In this document: positions 17,409 to 27,927 of the stretch, in pieces
Layout: each line of letters begins with the position of its first letter
Position numbering within the stretch: position 1 is the stretch's first letter
From: Stutzerimonas zhaodongensis
Lineage (GTDB): Bacteria; Pseudomonadota; Gammaproteobacteria; Pseudomonadales; Pseudomonadaceae
Direction: 5' to 3'
Assembly: GCF_003696365.1 (NCBI RefSeq)
Contig: NZ_RFFM01000005.1
Location: forward strand, 1-64,000
DNA: 64,000 bases
Notes under the pieces: generated by a model
Seen by the model: the letters and a program-made list of their open reading frames with translations, nothing else
What the model was told of the DNA's origin: nothing
Databases searched by the model: none
Translations under genes and position numbers: made by a program

Positions 17409-20018
17409 GTGCTTGAAGCCTATCGCAAACACGTAGAAGAGCGTGCCGCCCAGGGCGTCGTGCCCCAGCCGCTCAACGCCGAACAGACAGCTGGCCTGGT
17501 CGACCTCCTGAAGAACCCGCCTGCCGGCGAAGAACAATTTCTCCTCGACCTGATCACCAACCGCGTTCCTGCCGGTGTGGACGAGGCAGCCTACGTCAAG
17601 GCCGGATTCCTCGCCGCCATCGCCAAAGGCGAAGCCACCTCTCCACTGATCAGCAAGCAGCACGCTGTTGAGCTGCTGGGCACCATGCAAGGCGGTTACA
17701 ACATCGTCACGCTGGTCGAGCTGCTCGACGACCCAGAACTGTCCGACACCACCGCAAAGCAGCTGAAGCACACTCTGCTGATGTTCGATGCGTTCCATGA
17801 CGTTGCAGAGAAAGCCAAAGCTGGCAACGCCAATGCCAAAGCCGTGATGCAATCGTGGGCCGAAGGCGAATGGTTCAAGAACCGCGCTCCGGTTGCCGAG
17901 AAAGTCACCCTGACCGTCTTCAAGGTTACGGGTGAAACCAACACTGACGACCTGTCGCCCGCTCCTGACGCCTGGTCGCGTCCCGACATTCCGCTGCATG
18001 CCTTGGCAATGCTGAAAATGGCTCGCGACGGCATCAACCCGGACGTTCCAGGCTCGGTTGGCCCGCTCAAGCAGATGCAAGAGCTGACCACCAAAGGTTT
18101 CCCGATCGCCTATGTGGGCGACGTGGTAGGTACCGGCTCCTCGCGCAAATCCGCTACCAACTCGGTACTGTGGTTCTTCGGCGACGATATCCCGAACGTA
18201 CCTAACAAGCGTGCAGGTGGTTTCTGCTTTGGCACCAAGATCGCACCGATCTTCTACAACACCATGGAAGACGCCGGCGCACTGCCGATCGAGTTCGACT
18301 GCTCTGATCTGGCAATGGGCGACATCATCGACGTCTACCCCTACAAGGGCGAAGTCCGTCGCCACGGCAGCGATGAACTGGTCACCACCTTCGAGCTGAA
18401 GACCGATGTCCTGCTCGATGAAGTCCGCGCTGGCGGTCGTATCCCGCTGATTATCGGCCGCGGCTTGACCGAAAAAGCACGTGCCGAGCTGGGCATGGGC
18501 CCGACTGATTTGTTCAAGAAGCCCGAAGCCCCTGCCGAGAGCACCAAAGGCTTTACCCTGGCACAGAAGATGGTCGGTCGCGCCTGCGGCCTCCCAGAAG
18601 GCAAAGGCGTCCGTCCAGGCACCTACTGCGAACCGAAGATGACCACCGTCGGCTCCCAGGACACCACTGGCCCAATGACGCGTGACGAGCTGAAAGACCT
18701 GGCTTGCCTCGGCTTCTCGGCGGACCTGGTCATGCAGTCCTTCTGCCACACTGCGGCTTATCCAAAGCCGATCGACGTCACCACGCATCATACCCTTCCG
18801 GACTTCATCATGACCCGCGGCGGTGTTTCGCTGCGTCCGGGTGACGGCATCATCCACAGCTGGCTGAACCGTATGCTGCTGCCGGATACCGTCGGTACTG
18901 GTGGTGACTCGCACACCCGCTTCCCTATGGGTATCTCCTTCCCGGCCGGCTCCGGTCTGGTCGCCTTCGCCGCAGCCACTGGCGTCATGCCGCTGGACAT
19001 GCCGGAGTCGGTACTGGTTCGCTTCAAGGGCAAGATGCAGCCTGGCATCACGCTGCGCGATTTGGTCCATGCGATCCCCTACTACGCCATCCAGAAAGGT
19101 CTGCTGACCGTCGAGAAGAAGGGCAAGAAGAACATCTTCTCCGGCCGTATTCTCGAGATCGAAGGCCTGAACGAACTGACGGTCGAGCAAGCCTTCGAGC
19201 TGTCGGATGCCTCGGCTGAGCGTTCTGCTGCAGGTTGCACCATCAAGCTGCCGGAAGCTGCAATCGCTGAGTACCTGAAGTCGAACATCACCCTGCTGCG
19301 CTGGATGATCAGCGAAGGTTACGGCGATGCTCGCACACTTGAGCGCCGCGCTCAGGCCATGGAAGCCTGGTTGGCCAAGCCGGAATTGCTGGCTGCCGAT
19401 GCTGACGCCGAATACGCCGAGATCATCGAGATCGACCTATCCGAAGTCACCGAGCCTGTGCTCTGTGCACCGAACGACCCGGACGATGCACGTCTGCTCT
19501 CGACCGTTCAGGGCGAGAAGATCGACGAGGTATTCATTGGCTCGTGCATGACCAACATTGGTCACTTCCGCGCCGCTGGCAAGCTGCTGGATAAGGTGGA
19601 AGGCGCGTTGCCGACTCGCCTGTGGCTGTCTCCGCCTACCAAGATGGACCAGCATCAGCTGACTGAGGAAGGCTATTACGGTATCTACGGTCGCGCTGGG
19701 GCCCGCTTGGAAATGCCAGGCTGCTCGCTGTGCATGGGCAACCAGGCGCGGGTCGAGACCGGCTCGACGGTCGTCTCCACTTCGACTCGTAACTTCCCGA
19801 ACCGCCTTGGCGATGCAACGAACGTGTACCTGGCCTCTGCCGAACTGGCAGCGGTCGCCTCGATTCTGGGTCGCCTGCCGACCGTTGAGGAGTACATGGT
19901 CTACGCCGCTCAGATTGATACCATGGCGGCTGATGTATACCGCTACCTGAGCTTCGATCAGATTGCCGAATTCCGCGAGTCCGCGGCCAAAGCCAAGATC
20001 GACGTGGTTGCTGTTTGA
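17409..20018 (+). CDS. acnB: Aconitate hydratase B
   Basis: The main TCA-cycle aconitase, which interconverts citrate and isocitrate; AcnB proteins can also hydrate 2-methyl-cis-aconitate. The 869 residues have the N-terminal HEAT-like domain, then the swivel domain ([20 protein letters not shown]), then the catalytic domains. The [4Fe-4S] ligands are C713 ([10 protein letters not shown]) and C772 and C775 (CSLCMGNQ). The start is GTG at 17409 with TGAGGG upstream. It is monocistronic, with a structured leader and two hairpins downstream. In Pseudomonas acnB is a known target of iron-responsive PrrF control, which may relate to the leader. Confidence 0.97.
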   Translation: MLEAYRKHVEERAAQGVVPQPLNAEQTAGLVDLLKNPPAGEEQFLLDLITNRVPAGVDEAAYVKAGFLAAIAKGEATSPLISKQHAVELLGTMQGGYNIVTLVELLDDPELSDTTAKQLKHTLLMFDAFHDVAEKAKAGNANAKAVMQSWAEGEWFKNRAPVAEKVTLTVFKVTGETNTDDLSPAPDAWSRPDIPLHALAMLKMARDGINPDVPGSVGPLKQMQELTTKGFPIAYVGDVVGTGSSRKSATNSVLWFFGDDIPNVPNKRAGGFCFGTKIAPIFYNTMEDAGALPIEFDCSDLAMGDIIDVYPYKGEVRRHGSDELVTTFELKTDVLLDEVRAGGRIPLIIGRGLTEKARAELGMGPTDLFKKPEAPAESTKGFTLAQKMVGRACGLPEGKGVRPGTYCEPKMTTVGSQDTTGPMTRDELKDLACLGFSADLVMQSFCHTAAYPKPIDVTTHHTLPDFIMTRGGVSLRPGDGIIHSWLNRMLLPDTVGTGGDSHTRFPMGISFPAGSGLVAFAAATGVMPLDMPESVLVRFKGKMQPGITLRDLVHAIPYYAIQKGLLTVEKKGKKNIFSGRILEIEGLNELTVEQAFELSDASAERSAAGCTIKLPEAAIAEYLKSNITLLRWMISEGYGDARTLERRAQAMEAWLAKPELLAADADAEYAEIIEIDLSEVTEPVLCAPNDPDDARLLSTVQGEKIDEVFIGSCMTNIGHFRAAGKLLDKVEGALPTRLWLSPPTKMDQHQLTEEGYYGIYGRAGARLEMPGCSLCMGNQARVETGSTVVSTSTRNFPNRLGDATNVYLASAELAAVASILGRLPTVEEYMVYAAQIDTMAADVYRYLSFDQIAEFRESAAKAKIDVVAV

Positions 20019-20044
20019 AGTACTAAAGCGTCAGTGTAAATGCC

Positions 20045-20078
20045 TGCATCGCCAGTGATGTGAATCACGGGCGATGCA
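20045..20078 (+). other. Hairpin after acnB
   Basis: TGCATCGCC (20045-20053) pairs with GGCGATGCA (20070-20078), and inside it GTGAT faces ATCAC, giving a nearly continuous stem. There is no T-run. It sits between the acnB stop and the terminator and may protect the mRNA 3' end. Confidence 0.55.
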
Positions 20079-20092
20079 TCAGCAGATAAAGC

Positions 20093-20118
20093 AACGCCCC
20101 GACTGGTTCGGGGCGTTT
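20093..20118 (+). terminator. acnB terminator
   Basis: AACGCCCCGA (20093-20102) pairs with TCGGGGCGTT (20108-20117), followed by TTGCTTT. The remaining 210 bases up to ybiT show no gene. Confidence 0.75.
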
Positions 20119-20327
20119 GCTTTCGTGGTCTGTCATACAACTGCCTACACAGCTATGAGACAATACCGGCCAATGTCTGGTATGAACCCCCGCATTTTTC
20201 CCAACAGCTCGCCCTAGCGCGTCATGGCTGCGCCAACCTCTGTCCGTGGACCCTTCCAAACTGATGGATTCTCGGGCCGTGCGCCAACTGGCCTCCAGCA
20301 AGCCTTAGTTATTGATAGGTATACCCT

Positions 20328-21914
20328 TTGATTTCAACCGCCAATATCACGATGCAGTTCGGTGCCAAGCCGCTGTTCGAAAACGTTTCTGTCAAATTCG
20401 GCAACGGCAACCGCTACGGCCTGATCGGTGCCAACGGCTGCGGTAAGTCGACCTTCATGAAGATTCTCGGTGGCGACCTCGAACCATCGGCGGGTCAGGT
20501 CATGCTGGAACCCAACGTGCGCCTGGGCAAATTGCGCCAGGACCAGTTCGCCTACGAAGACTTCAATGTCATCGACACGGTGATCATGGGCCACGAGGAA
20601 CTGTGGAAGGTCAAGGCTGAGCGCGAACGCATCTACTCGTTGCCGGAAATGAGCGAAGAAGACGGGATGGCGGTAGCGGAACTGGAAACCGAATTTGCAG
20701 AGATGGATGGCTATACCGCCGAATCTCGCGCCGGCGAGTTGCTGCTTGGACTGGGCATTCCACTTGAGCAGCACTTTGGGCCCATGAGCGAAGTCGCGCC
20801 GGGATGGAAGCTCCGCGTGCTGCTGGCGCAGGCGCTATTCTCCGATCCGGAAGTGTTGCTGCTCGACGAGCCAACCAACCACCTGGACATCCATACGATT
20901 CGCTGGCTGGAAAACGTTCTGACCGTGCGTAACAGCACCATGATCATCATTTCCCACGACCGCCACTTCCTCAACAGTGTCTGCACCCATATGGCGGACC
21001 TGGACTACGGCGAGTTGCGCCTGTTCCCAGGCAACTATGATGAGTACATGACAGCGGCGACCCAGTCGCGTGAACAACTTCTGGCCGACAACGCCAAGAA
21101 GAAAGCGCAGATCGCTGAACTGCAGACCTTCGTTAGCCGCTTCTCGGCCAACGCCTCGAAAGCCAAACAGGCGACGTCGCGCGCCAAGCAGATCGACAAG
21201 ATTCAACTGGCAGAGGTGAAACCATCCAGCCGCGTCAGCCCATTCATCCGCTTCGAGCAGACCAAGAAGCTGCACCGCCAGGCTGTAACCGTGGAAAACG
21301 TTGCCAAAGGTTTTGACGGCAAAACGCTGTTCAAGAACTTCAGCTTCACAGTCGAAGCCGGTGAACGCGTAGCCATCATCGGCCCCAACGGCATCGGCAA
21401 GACGACCTTGCTGCGCACGCTTGTTGGTGAGCTTCAACCCGACGCTGGCGCCGTGAAGTGGACCGAGAGCGCAGACCTCGGTTACTACGCACAGGATCAC
21501 GCAGACGATTTCGAGGATGACGTCACCCTGTTCGACTGGATGAGCCAATGGACACAGGGCGGGGAACAGGTCGTGCGCGGCACTCTCGGCCGCATGCTGT
21601 TTTCCAACGATGAGATTCTGAAGTCAGTACGCGTCATTTCGGGTGGTGAACAAGGCCGCATGCTGTTCGGCAAGCTGATCCTGAAAAAGCCGAACGTGCT
21701 GGTAATGGACGAACCAACCAACCACCTGGATATGGAATCGATCGAAGCACTGAACCTTGCACTGGAAAACTATCCGGGCACACTGATATTCGTCAGCCAT
21801 GACCGTGAGTTCGTCGGTTCATTGGCGACGCGGATCATTGAGCTGTCCGATACCGGCGTCACCGACTTCAGCGGTACTTACGATGATTACCTGCGCAGTC
21901 TCGGCGTGATCTGA
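20328..21914 (+). CDS. ybiT: ABC-F ribosome-associated ATPase YbiT
   Basis: A 528-residue soluble ABC-F protein with two ATPase domains and no membrane segments. Domain 1 has GANGCGKST and [11 protein letters not shown]. Domain 2 has GPNGIGKTT, signature SGGEQGRM and [10 protein letters not shown]. The linker at about residues 235-310 is rich in lysine and alanine ([16 protein letters not shown]). Length and sequence match YbiT rather than EttA or Uup. Members bind the ribosomal E site and help stalled translation. The start is TTG at 20328, giving the family N-terminus [11 protein letters not shown]; the AGG eight bases upstream supports it. The first-domain signature is degenerate (APGWKLR), as in relatives. 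Confidence 0.92.
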   Translation: MISTANITMQFGAKPLFENVSVKFGNGNRYGLIGANGCGKSTFMKILGGDLEPSAGQVMLEPNVRLGKLRQDQFAYEDFNVIDTVIMGHEELWKVKAERERIYSLPEMSEEDGMAVAELETEFAEMDGYTAESRAGELLLGLGIPLEQHFGPMSEVAPGWKLRVLLAQALFSDPEVLLLDEPTNHLDIHTIRWLENVLTVRNSTMIIISHDRHFLNSVCTHMADLDYGELRLFPGNYDEYMTAATQSREQLLADNAKKKAQIAELQTFVSRFSANASKAKQATSRAKQIDKIQLAEVKPSSRVSPFIRFEQTKKLHRQAVTVENVAKGFDGKTLFKNFSFTVEAGERVAIIGPNGIGKTTLLRTLVGELQPDAGAVKWTESADLGYYAQDHADDFEDDVTLFDWMSQWTQGGEQVVRGTLGRMLFSNDEILKSVRVISGGEQGRMLFGKLILKKPNVLVMDEPTNHLDMESIEALNLALENYPGTLIFVSHDREFVGSLATRIIELSDTGVTDFSGTYDDYLRSLGVI

Positions 21915-21933
21915 CAGATATCGGCACCACAAG

Positions 21934-21960
21934 AACGCCCTGCTGAGTCGGGGCGTTTTT
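21934..21960 (+). terminator. ybiT terminator
   Basis: AACGCCC (21934-21940) pairs with GGGCGTT (21951-21957), followed by five T residues. Confidence 0.75.
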
Positions 21961-21981
21961 GCTCCGTGGTCGTGCCTGTGT

Positions 21982-22677
21982 TCAGGACGCAAGCTGCAAC
22001 ACCAAATGGCGCAGCCGTTGGAGATACAGGTAATCCAGCCACGCGATCTGATGCGCCATGACGATAAGCCAGAAGATTATCTGGAATGCTATTTTGCGAG
22101 TCTTATGTCGTAGCGTCTGCTGGGCGATCAATGCGCCGGGCCAGCCGCCGAGCAGTTCAATCAGATGCAGCTGGGCTTCTGGTGTGCGCCAGCCGCTGTG
22201 CTGCGCGCGCCGTTTGTCATGCAGGTAGAGCCCGAGCGCCAGCAGGCTTGCCAGGAAATAGGCGTACAGGGGCCAATGAATTCCTTGGCCGCCCAGGCGC
22301 ATCAGGCCCGAAGTCGGAAGCACAAGCAGCGAGCTGTAAGCCACGACCTTCGGCAGAGGCTGACTAACCCGCGCGCTCCGGTTCGGGCGGTTGTGAGGCC
22401 TGTCAGATGCCTTCGCTTTGACTATGGCATTAGACGGCTTGTGCCGGATCTTCGGCTCATCGATCGACAGTCCGGCATCAAGGCGGACATGGGTGGCGCG
22501 CAGCCTCCCGTCCTTGTCAGGTTCACTGAGGTACAGCACCCGATCGCCCTGTACCGGTCGGCGTGCGCCTCGCATGGCAGAAATATGTGCGAAGACGTCA
22601 TCCCCGTTCTGCTCGGAGCGGATGAACCCAAAGCCTTTCTGATCGTTCCAGCTTTTCAGCTGACCGCGTAATTCCAT
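21982..22677 (-). CDS. Cold-shock domain / DUF1294 membrane fusion protein
   Basis: The 231-residue protein starts with a cold-shock nucleic-acid-binding domain: GQLKSWNDQKGFGFI with RNP1-like KGFGFI and the RNP2-like DVFAHIS. A basic linker follows. The C-terminal DUF1294 region has about three or four membrane segments and the conserved HDKRRA and ELLGGWPGALIAQ. It may place an RNA- or ssDNA-binding domain at the inner membrane. Such fusions are common in proteobacteria, but the function is unknown. Confidence 0.88.
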   Translation of the reverse strand: MELRGQLKSWNDQKGFGFIRSEQNGDDVFAHISAMRGARRPVQGDRVLYLSEPDKDGRLRATHVRLDAGLSIDEPKIRHKPSNAIVKAKASDRPHNRPNRSARVSQPLPKVVAYSSLLVLPTSGLMRLGGQGIHWPLYAYFLASLLALGLYLHDKRRAQHSGWRTPEAQLHLIELLGGWPGALIAQQTLRHKTRKIAFQIIFWLIVMAHQIAWLDYLYLQRLRHLVLQLAS

Positions 22678-22743
22678 GACGGCTGGTCCGGTGCAAAACC
22701 GGCGAGTCTAATCGCTAATTTCATTAGCGACGAGACGCCTACT

Positions 22744-23718
22744 TCAACGCTGCACGATGTACCGGCGCTTGAGGAAGTCCAGCAGCAGCCGGGAGACCTC
22801 TTCCGGCTGTTCACCTTGGAGCCAATGGCCACAGTCGGCGACCAGATGCTGCTCGAGGTCAGGTACCCATGCCGGCATCTTCTGCAGGGTGTGAGCCTCG
22901 AGCGTGCCGACGGGATCATTGTCACCGAGGAGAAACAGTGCCGGCTGCAGCACCTTCCTATCCGCCAGCGGCGCGGTTCTTTCCCAGTTGCGCTGAAAGT
23001 TGCGATACCAGTTCAGCGCTCCGCGAAAACCGCGGCCAGCGAACGTACGAACATATACGTCGAAAGCGTCACCTTCACACCAGTCAGGCGGAGCGCCAGG
23101 ATCCTGCATGCCGTCATGCAGAGAGCTACCGGCTGGCTTCTTCTGTAAAAAGAAATCCTTTGGCACGGCCGCCGATGTGTTGTGCATCATCATTCGCAAG
23201 GTTCGGGGAATGTCATGGTCCAGTTCGGCTTCAGCAACGCCCGGCTGCTGGAAATACAGGATGTAGTTGAAGCGATCAGCGAACTGGTTGCGGATGATTT
23301 CAATAGCAGGCTTTTTCGGGCGCCCACCATAGGGCACAGCCATGGCGCCAATCACCTTGACGCGCTCCGGCTCAAGCAGAGCGAGATGCCAGGCAACCGG
23401 CGCGCCCCAATCATGGCCAACCACAGCAACGCTGCGTTGACCGAGCAGATCCATAGCCGCCTGGATGTCGCCGCAGACCGTCATGAGGTCGTACGCTGCA
23501 ATCTCACTCGGTGCGCTGGTCTGACCGTAGCCACGCATCTCGGGCACTATTACGCGCAAGCCCGCGTCTGCCAGCAGCTGAATCTGATGCCTCCACGAAT
23601 ACCAGCTTTCCGGAAATCCATGCAGCAGCCAGACCACCGGCCCGTCCGCAGGCCCCGCGGTATAAAGACTCAGCGAGATGCCATTGACCGTCAAAAGCTG
23701 GTGTTCATATGTGTGCAT
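22744..23718 (-). CDS. Alpha/beta hydrolase, epoxide-hydrolase type
   Basis: A 324-residue cytosolic protein of the epoxide hydrolase/haloalkane dehalogenase branch. The oxyanion motif HGFPESWYSW, the nucleophile elbow GHDWGAPVAW (catalytic Asp), and a C-terminal ADCGHWLQGEQPEEV with the catalytic His are all present. Two cap-domain tyrosines typical of epoxide hydrolases are plausible (NYILYFQ and LNWYRNF). The start at 23718 has AAGGAA upstream; the longer frame to 23793 is rejected. The substrate is unknown. Confidence 0.88.
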   Translation of the reverse strand: MHTYEHQLLTVNGISLSLYTAGPADGPVVWLLHGFPESWYSWRHQIQLLADAGLRVIVPEMRGYGQTSAPSEIAAYDLMTVCGDIQAAMDLLGQRSVAVVGHDWGAPVAWHLALLEPERVKVIGAMAVPYGGRPKKPAIEIIRNQFADRFNYILYFQQPGVAEAELDHDIPRTLRMMMHNTSAAVPKDFFLQKKPAGSSLHDGMQDPGAPPDWCEGDAFDVYVRTFAGRGFRGALNWYRNFQRNWERTAPLADRKVLQPALFLLGDNDPVGTLEAHTLQKMPAWVPDLEQHLVADCGHWLQGEQPEEVSRLLLDFLKRRYIVQR

Positions 23719-23750
23719 AGGGTTCCTTCGAACTATCTGTTGCAGCCGCG

Positions 23751-24581
23751 TCAGCCGGATGCAGTACTCCAGTCGATCAGACTGAACTGCCAAGTGGCTA
23801 AAATGATGATGCCGAAGATGATTCGATACCAGGCAAATGCCGCATAGCTATGGTTGCCTATAAATTTCAACAGCGCCCTTACCGCCAACATCGCGAAGAT
23901 AAATGAAGTAACGAAGCCAATCGCGAACACCGGGAAATCGCCAGGCTGGAAAAGCTCGCGATATTTGTACCCCGAGTACACCGCTGCGCCGACCATGGTC
24001 GGCATGGCCAGAAAGAACGAAAACTCGGTAGCCGCCTTACGCGACAGCCCGAACAGCAGGCCACCGATGATGGTTGCCCCAGAGCGCGATGTCCCGGGGA
24101 TTAGTGCCAAGCATTGCGCCATTCCGACCTTCAGCGCGTGACTCCAGTGCATGTCATCAACGGTCTCGGCCTGCACTTCATGCTGGCGCTTCTCTGCCCA
24201 GAGCATCACCACTCCGCCGACCACCAATGCAGCGGCAACAGTGATCGGGTTGAACAGATATTCATGGATGAGATCGGCGAAGGTCATGCCCAACACAACT
24301 GCGGGGAAGAACGCCACCAGCAGGTTCGCGGTGAACTTCTGCGCTTGTTTCTCTCTCGGCAGGCCGATAACCACATTCAGGATCTTACGGCGGTATTCCC
24401 ATACCACCGCCAGAATTGCGCCTAACTGAATGATGATATTGAAAGCCAGCGCGCGCTCGCCGCCAAACCCGATAAGGTCCGCGACGATTATCTGATGTCC
24501 GGTGCTGGAAATCGGCAAAAACTCCGTAATGCCCTCAACCACGCCCAATAGCAATGCCTGAAAGGCAATCCAAAGATCCAT
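23751..24581 (-). CDS. uppP: Undecaprenyl-diphosphatase UppP/BacA
   Basis: An inner-membrane enzyme that dephosphorylates undecaprenyl diphosphate to recycle the peptidoglycan carrier; extra copies raise bacitracin resistance. The 276 residues show about eight helices and the two catalytic segments [17 protein letters not shown] near residues 14-30 and [10 protein letters not shown] near residues 170-180. The start at 24581 has GAGGCGA upstream, and the nine-residue extension to 24608 lacks support. It lies 32 bp upstream of the hydrolase gene and is probably co-transcribed with it. Confidence 0.96.
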   Translation of the reverse strand: MDLWIAFQALLLGVVEGITEFLPISSTGHQIIVADLIGFGGERALAFNIIIQLGAILAVVWEYRRKILNVVIGLPREKQAQKFTANLLVAFFPAVVLGMTFADLIHEYLFNPITVAAALVVGGVVMLWAEKRQHEVQAETVDDMHWSHALKVGMAQCLALIPGTSRSGATIIGGLLFGLSRKAATEFSFFLAMPTMVGAAVYSGYKYRELFQPGDFPVFAIGFVTSFIFAMLAVRALLKFIGNHSYAAFAWYRIIFGIIILATWQFSLIDWSTASG

Positions 24582-24861
24582 CTTCGCCTCGATAGCGGTG
24601 CCAGTCACCGCGCTTGAATGTCCACAACCCCGATATATGTCAGATAGCCATCTGCGCGATCTTCAGACTCGCACTAAACAAGTAAATTCACCGATTTGGT
24701 GCGTTGTAGTGCTCATCTTTTTCGCCGCGCTGCCGAAACACTATTCGATGGGCCATGACAAATTGTCGCTGCCGCAGCCGGTGTTCCGAAGCAGATCGTT
24801 TCGCCGCGCTCCTAATAATATGAATAAAAGAAGTTCTGCTTTAACAGGAGCTTACAAACCA

Positions 24862-26496
24862 ATGAATATGCTAAGAAATTTCCCAATCAGCAAGCGGCTC
24901 TGGCTCATCCCGCTAGTAGCCGTCGCCATGCTATTCATCCTTGGTTTGTTGATGATCCAGCAGGTTCGTGTCGACTTGTACAAAGGTAAGGAGGTCATGA
25001 CGCAGAACATCGTCGAGACCGCACGCGGCGTGCTCGACTACTACCAGAAGCTTGAAGCGAACGGCAGCATGAGCACTGCCGATGCGCAACAGGCGGCGAA
25101 GGACCAGATCCGGATGATTCGTTACGGACACAACGACTACTTCTGGATCAACGACATGCAGCCGGTCATGGTGATGCATCCGATCAAGCCAGAGCTTGAA
25201 GGGCAGGATCTTTCCAAGACCAAGGACCCGAACGGCAAGGCGCTCTTCAACGAAATGGTCAAGGTCGCCCAGCAGCAGGGGGCAGGTCTGGTGGACTACC
25301 AATGGGCAAAGCCGGGCGAGAAAGACCCAGTTCCAAAGATTTCCTACGTCGCGCTTTTCAAGCCCTGGGGCTGGATCATCGGCTCAGGTATCTATGTTGA
25401 CGACGTGGAAGCTGAATTCCGCAATTATCTGGTGCGCTTTTCGATTATCGGATTGGCCATCGCAGCACTGATGGCAGTACTAGTAGCGATCCTGATTCGC
25501 AGCATCACCCAGCCTCTGCGCCGCTCGATGCAAGCCATGGCCAACATTGCCAGCGGCGAAGCTGACCTCACGCGTAGCCTGGACGTCTCGGGGAATGACG
25601 AGCTGACTACGCTGAGTCGTGATTTCAATACGTTTACCCACAAGCTACGTACTGTCGTCGGTCAGCTTTTCGAGACATCCAGCTCTCTGGAGCAATCGTC
25701 CAATGCCCTGGGCGGATTAGCTAGCCAAGCGCATCAGCAAAGCCAGCAGCAATCCCAGCAAATGGAACTCGTCGCGACCGCCGTGAACGAGGTGACCTAT
25801 GCAGTGCAGGAAGTTGCCAAAAACGCCGAGCATGCTTCAAGCGAAGTGGGCGAAGCAGAGAGACAGGCCGGTCAGGGCCAACGCAACATCGAAGCCAGCT
25901 TGCAACAGATCGACCAGCTTTCGACCACCATCACTGAGGCAGTCGGAGTGATTCAATCTCTGGCAGACGAGACCACCCAGATCGGCTCGGTTCTGGAGGT
26001 AATCGGATCGATCGCAGACCAGACCAACCTTCTCGCGCTGAACGCAGCCATCGAGGCCGCGCGCGCTGGTGAGCAAGGTCGTGGTTTCGCAGTTGTGGCT
26101 GACGAGGTTCGCCTGCTGGCTCAACGGACTCAGACATCCACCGCCGAGATTCATACGATGATCGAGCGGTTGCAGAAGAACTCTAGCGCGGCGGTTACAG
26201 TGATTACGAAGAGCAGCCGCGCATCACAGGCAACCGTCGAGCAGGCAAGCCAAGCCGGTGAGAGCCTCGGACAGATTGCACAAGCCCTGCGTAACTTGTC
26301 TGGATTGAATGCATCCATTGCCAGTGCCACGCTGCAGCAGACTCATGTGGTTGAAGACATCAACCAGAACGTAACCCAGGCGGCCGGCCTGGCTCACGAG
26401 AGTACACTCGCAGCCGAGCAATCGAGCGCAGCTGGCAAGCAACTTGGAGAGCTGGCCGACCGGCTGAACCGCCTGCTCAAACAGTTCAAGGTTTAA
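24862..26496 (+). CDS. Methyl-accepting chemotaxis protein with single Cache domain
   Basis: A 544-residue inner-membrane chemoreceptor: a first membrane helix at about residues 13-32, a periplasmic sCache_2-type sensor ([30 protein letters not shown]), a second helix near 192-212, HAMP, then the long coiled signalling domain. The hairpin tip is the universal [23 protein letters not shown] segment near residues 380-403. The start at 24862 is 11 bases after AGGAG; longer frames back to 24598 run through non-coding sequence. There is no C-terminal CheR-tether pentapeptide. Single-Cache receptors often sense small carboxylates; the ligand here is unknown. No sigma-28 promoter was found upstream. 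Confidence 0.92.
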   Translation: MNMLRNFPISKRLWLIPLVAVAMLFILGLLMIQQVRVDLYKGKEVMTQNIVETARGVLDYYQKLEANGSMSTADAQQAAKDQIRMIRYGHNDYFWINDMQPVMVMHPIKPELEGQDLSKTKDPNGKALFNEMVKVAQQQGAGLVDYQWAKPGEKDPVPKISYVALFKPWGWIIGSGIYVDDVEAEFRNYLVRFSIIGLAIAALMAVLVAILIRSITQPLRRSMQAMANIASGEADLTRSLDVSGNDELTTLSRDFNTFTHKLRTVVGQLFETSSSLEQSSNALGGLASQAHQQSQQQSQQMELVATAVNEVTYAVQEVAKNAEHASSEVGEAERQAGQGQRNIEASLQQIDQLSTTITEAVGVIQSLADETTQIGSVLEVIGSIADQTNLLALNAAIEAARAGEQGRGFAVVADEVRLLAQRTQTSTAEIHTMIERLQKNSSAAVTVITKSSRASQATVEQASQAGESLGQIAQALRNLSGLNASIASATLQQTHVVEDINQNVTQAAGLAHESTLAAEQSSAAGKQLGELADRLNRLLKQFKV

Positions 26497-26524
26497 ATAC
26501 GCTCCTTGTCAGCAGCCCAGCAAC

Positions 26525-26551
26525 GGCCAGCATTTCCAATGAAATCTGGCC
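26525..26551 (+). terminator. Hairpin after the chemoreceptor gene
   Basis: GGCCAGCATTTC faces GAAATCTGGCC around a CAAT loop, an 11-bp stem with one bulge. Only a weak pyrimidine tract follows, so it is a possible terminator. The rest of 26552-26865 is AT-rich (especially 26650-26770) with no gene; it probably carries the promoter of the next gene. Confidence 0.5.
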
Positions 26552-26865
26552 GCTTCTTCGTTTCTCAGGTCGCGTCATTTCGTCACATCACAGACAAAGT
26601 GGTGATTCGAGGAAATGCGGCTGAACCAGTCCGTTCTTTCTCACAGCATCAACAAAATCAAATAGTTACGGCACATCAATGCAAGTAATTGTCTGCCCTG
26701 TAAAATTTAGACTTTTGGCTAATTGCAAAGAACTCAATAAATTACGAAACCACTGTGTGACTTATCAGTCCTCTGTGAACATCAATGGATATGTAAAGCC
26801 AACGCCGGCAGCCTGGCGGCAGGCTCAAATCCGAATTTTGGTTATCACACAGAGAGACATGCCCG

Positions 26866-27135
26866 ATGAACAGCCCGCTTCGTTTCAACGACGCCCTCCT
26901 CATTACTGACCGTGCTTTCAAGCCGTTCCAGTGCGTCGCCTGGACGCTGCTCGAAGGCAACGGCGAACTCAGCATCACGGTCTTGGACGGCAGCGAATCG
27001 CGTGCTGTAGGCCACTGCAAATTGTCCAGCAGCGTTTATTCCGATCCGGTCAAGCTAGGCGAGTCTCTCAAGCAAGCGCGTGCCGACTTGAGCCGCCAGG
27101 GCGTTACGTTGGCCCCATGGCAGATGCCTGCCTGA
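26866..27135 (+). CDS. Small unknown protein, 89 residues
   Basis: Not recognised as a named family. It begins MNSPLRFNDALLIT and has no membrane segment or signal peptide. The acidic, beta-rich look (WTLLEGNGELSITVLDG) suggests a compact soluble fold. An AGAGAG ribosome site precedes the ATG, codon use is like neighbouring genes, and a strong terminator follows, all of which support a real gene. The upstream AT-rich region points to its own promoter. Confidence 0.7.
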   Translation: MNSPLRFNDALLITDRAFKPFQCVAWTLLEGNGELSITVLDGSESRAVGHCKLSSSVYSDPVKLGESLKQARADLSRQGVTLAPWQMPA

Positions 27136-27214
27136 CACCAGCGTATCGGGGTGGAATGCAGTCGCCACACTGCCCGGTTCGCTTCCTCAGCCAGTCCGAA
27201 TCCCGTTTTCCATG

Positions 27215-27246
27215 AAAGGCCCGAGCGCACAAGCGCCGGGCCTTTT
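27215..27246 (+). terminator. Strong terminator of the 89-residue gene
   Basis: AAAGGCCCG (27215-27223) pairs with CGGGCCTTT (27237-27245), with an inner GCGC-ACAA-GCGC stem, followed by a T-rich stretch. Confidence 0.88.
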
Positions 27247-27347
27247 CTGTTGCAGCTGCCCTGCCCTAGCTCCATCCCGCTTCGTTCGCACTGACCCATT
27301 CGCGTGTTTCACGGTCCCATAAGTAGGTGAATCAACGGGAGAAAATC

Positions 27348-27629
27348 ATGAAAGGTGCTCAGGCCTACGTTAACGATCAGTGGCACAGCAGCGGGCTGGC
27401 ACATTTGCCAGAAGGCCCTGAAGTTCATTGCGTTACCTTGAAATACGTCATCCCTCGCGACACTCAAACCACGGGCCTGATTACCCACATTCGTGATGTG
27501 GCGCAGCAGAAGCTCAGTGAGTTCTATAAAGGTCGCGAGGTGGCGCCTCGGCCGGTTGAGGGTTCTGTCGTCGGCGACGGAAGCGGTGACGGCATCGAGC
27601 TCGTTTTCGACATTCAGCCCGCGAAGTGA
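27348..27629 (+). CDS. Small unknown protein, 93 residues
   Basis: Not recognised. It begins MKGAQAYVNDQWHSSG. The ATG at 27348 has GGGAGA upstream; an in-frame ATG at 27327 has none. The protein is soluble in appearance, with a conserved-looking HIRDVAQQKLSEFYKGRE helix and a glycine-rich tail. The 300 bases that follow (27630-27927) show no gene or clear hairpin. Confidence 0.6.
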   Translation: MKGAQAYVNDQWHSSGLAHLPEGPEVHCVTLKYVIPRDTQTTGLITHIRDVAQQKLSEFYKGREVAPRPVEGSVVGDGSGDGIELVFDIQPAK

Positions 27630-27927
27630 TTGCCGGCAACCTGGGCGCGTGTTTAGCAGCACGATCAATCAGAAGCGCGCGATAGCTTTGCTCGGGATCG
27701 CGCCCGCGTATGAGTTGAACGCGCCAAACTCGCGCCTACTGCGCAAGATAGTCCGGCCAGGAGGTAGAGTTTCACCGTAGACACAGCGAGCAAATGACGC
27801 GCGCCGCTCGACTTACTGCTGGCGGGTAAGAGCCATGTTTGGCACCTAGATGGTCTGCTCGAGTGTGAGTTCATGATCACTACCAGCAAAACCCGGCAAA
27901 CGACTAGACAGCATATCGGTACTTAGG

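Noticed and set aside
17283-19190. A 635-codon open frame on the minus strand opposite acnB
   Set aside because: It mirrors the strong codon bias of acnB, contains no recognisable domain and has no ribosome site. AcnB itself is certain.
22165-23847. Plus-strand frames opposite the DUF1294 and hydrolase genes
   Set aside because: Both minus-strand proteins have full family motifs; the plus frames have none.
24598-24861. N-terminal extension of the chemoreceptor by 88 residues
   Set aside because: The extension has no signal or membrane helix before the true first helix, and AGGAG precedes the later ATG.
24582-24861. Sigma-28 promoter for the chemoreceptor
   Set aside because: I looked for TAAA-N15-GCCGATAA-like elements and found no acceptable match.
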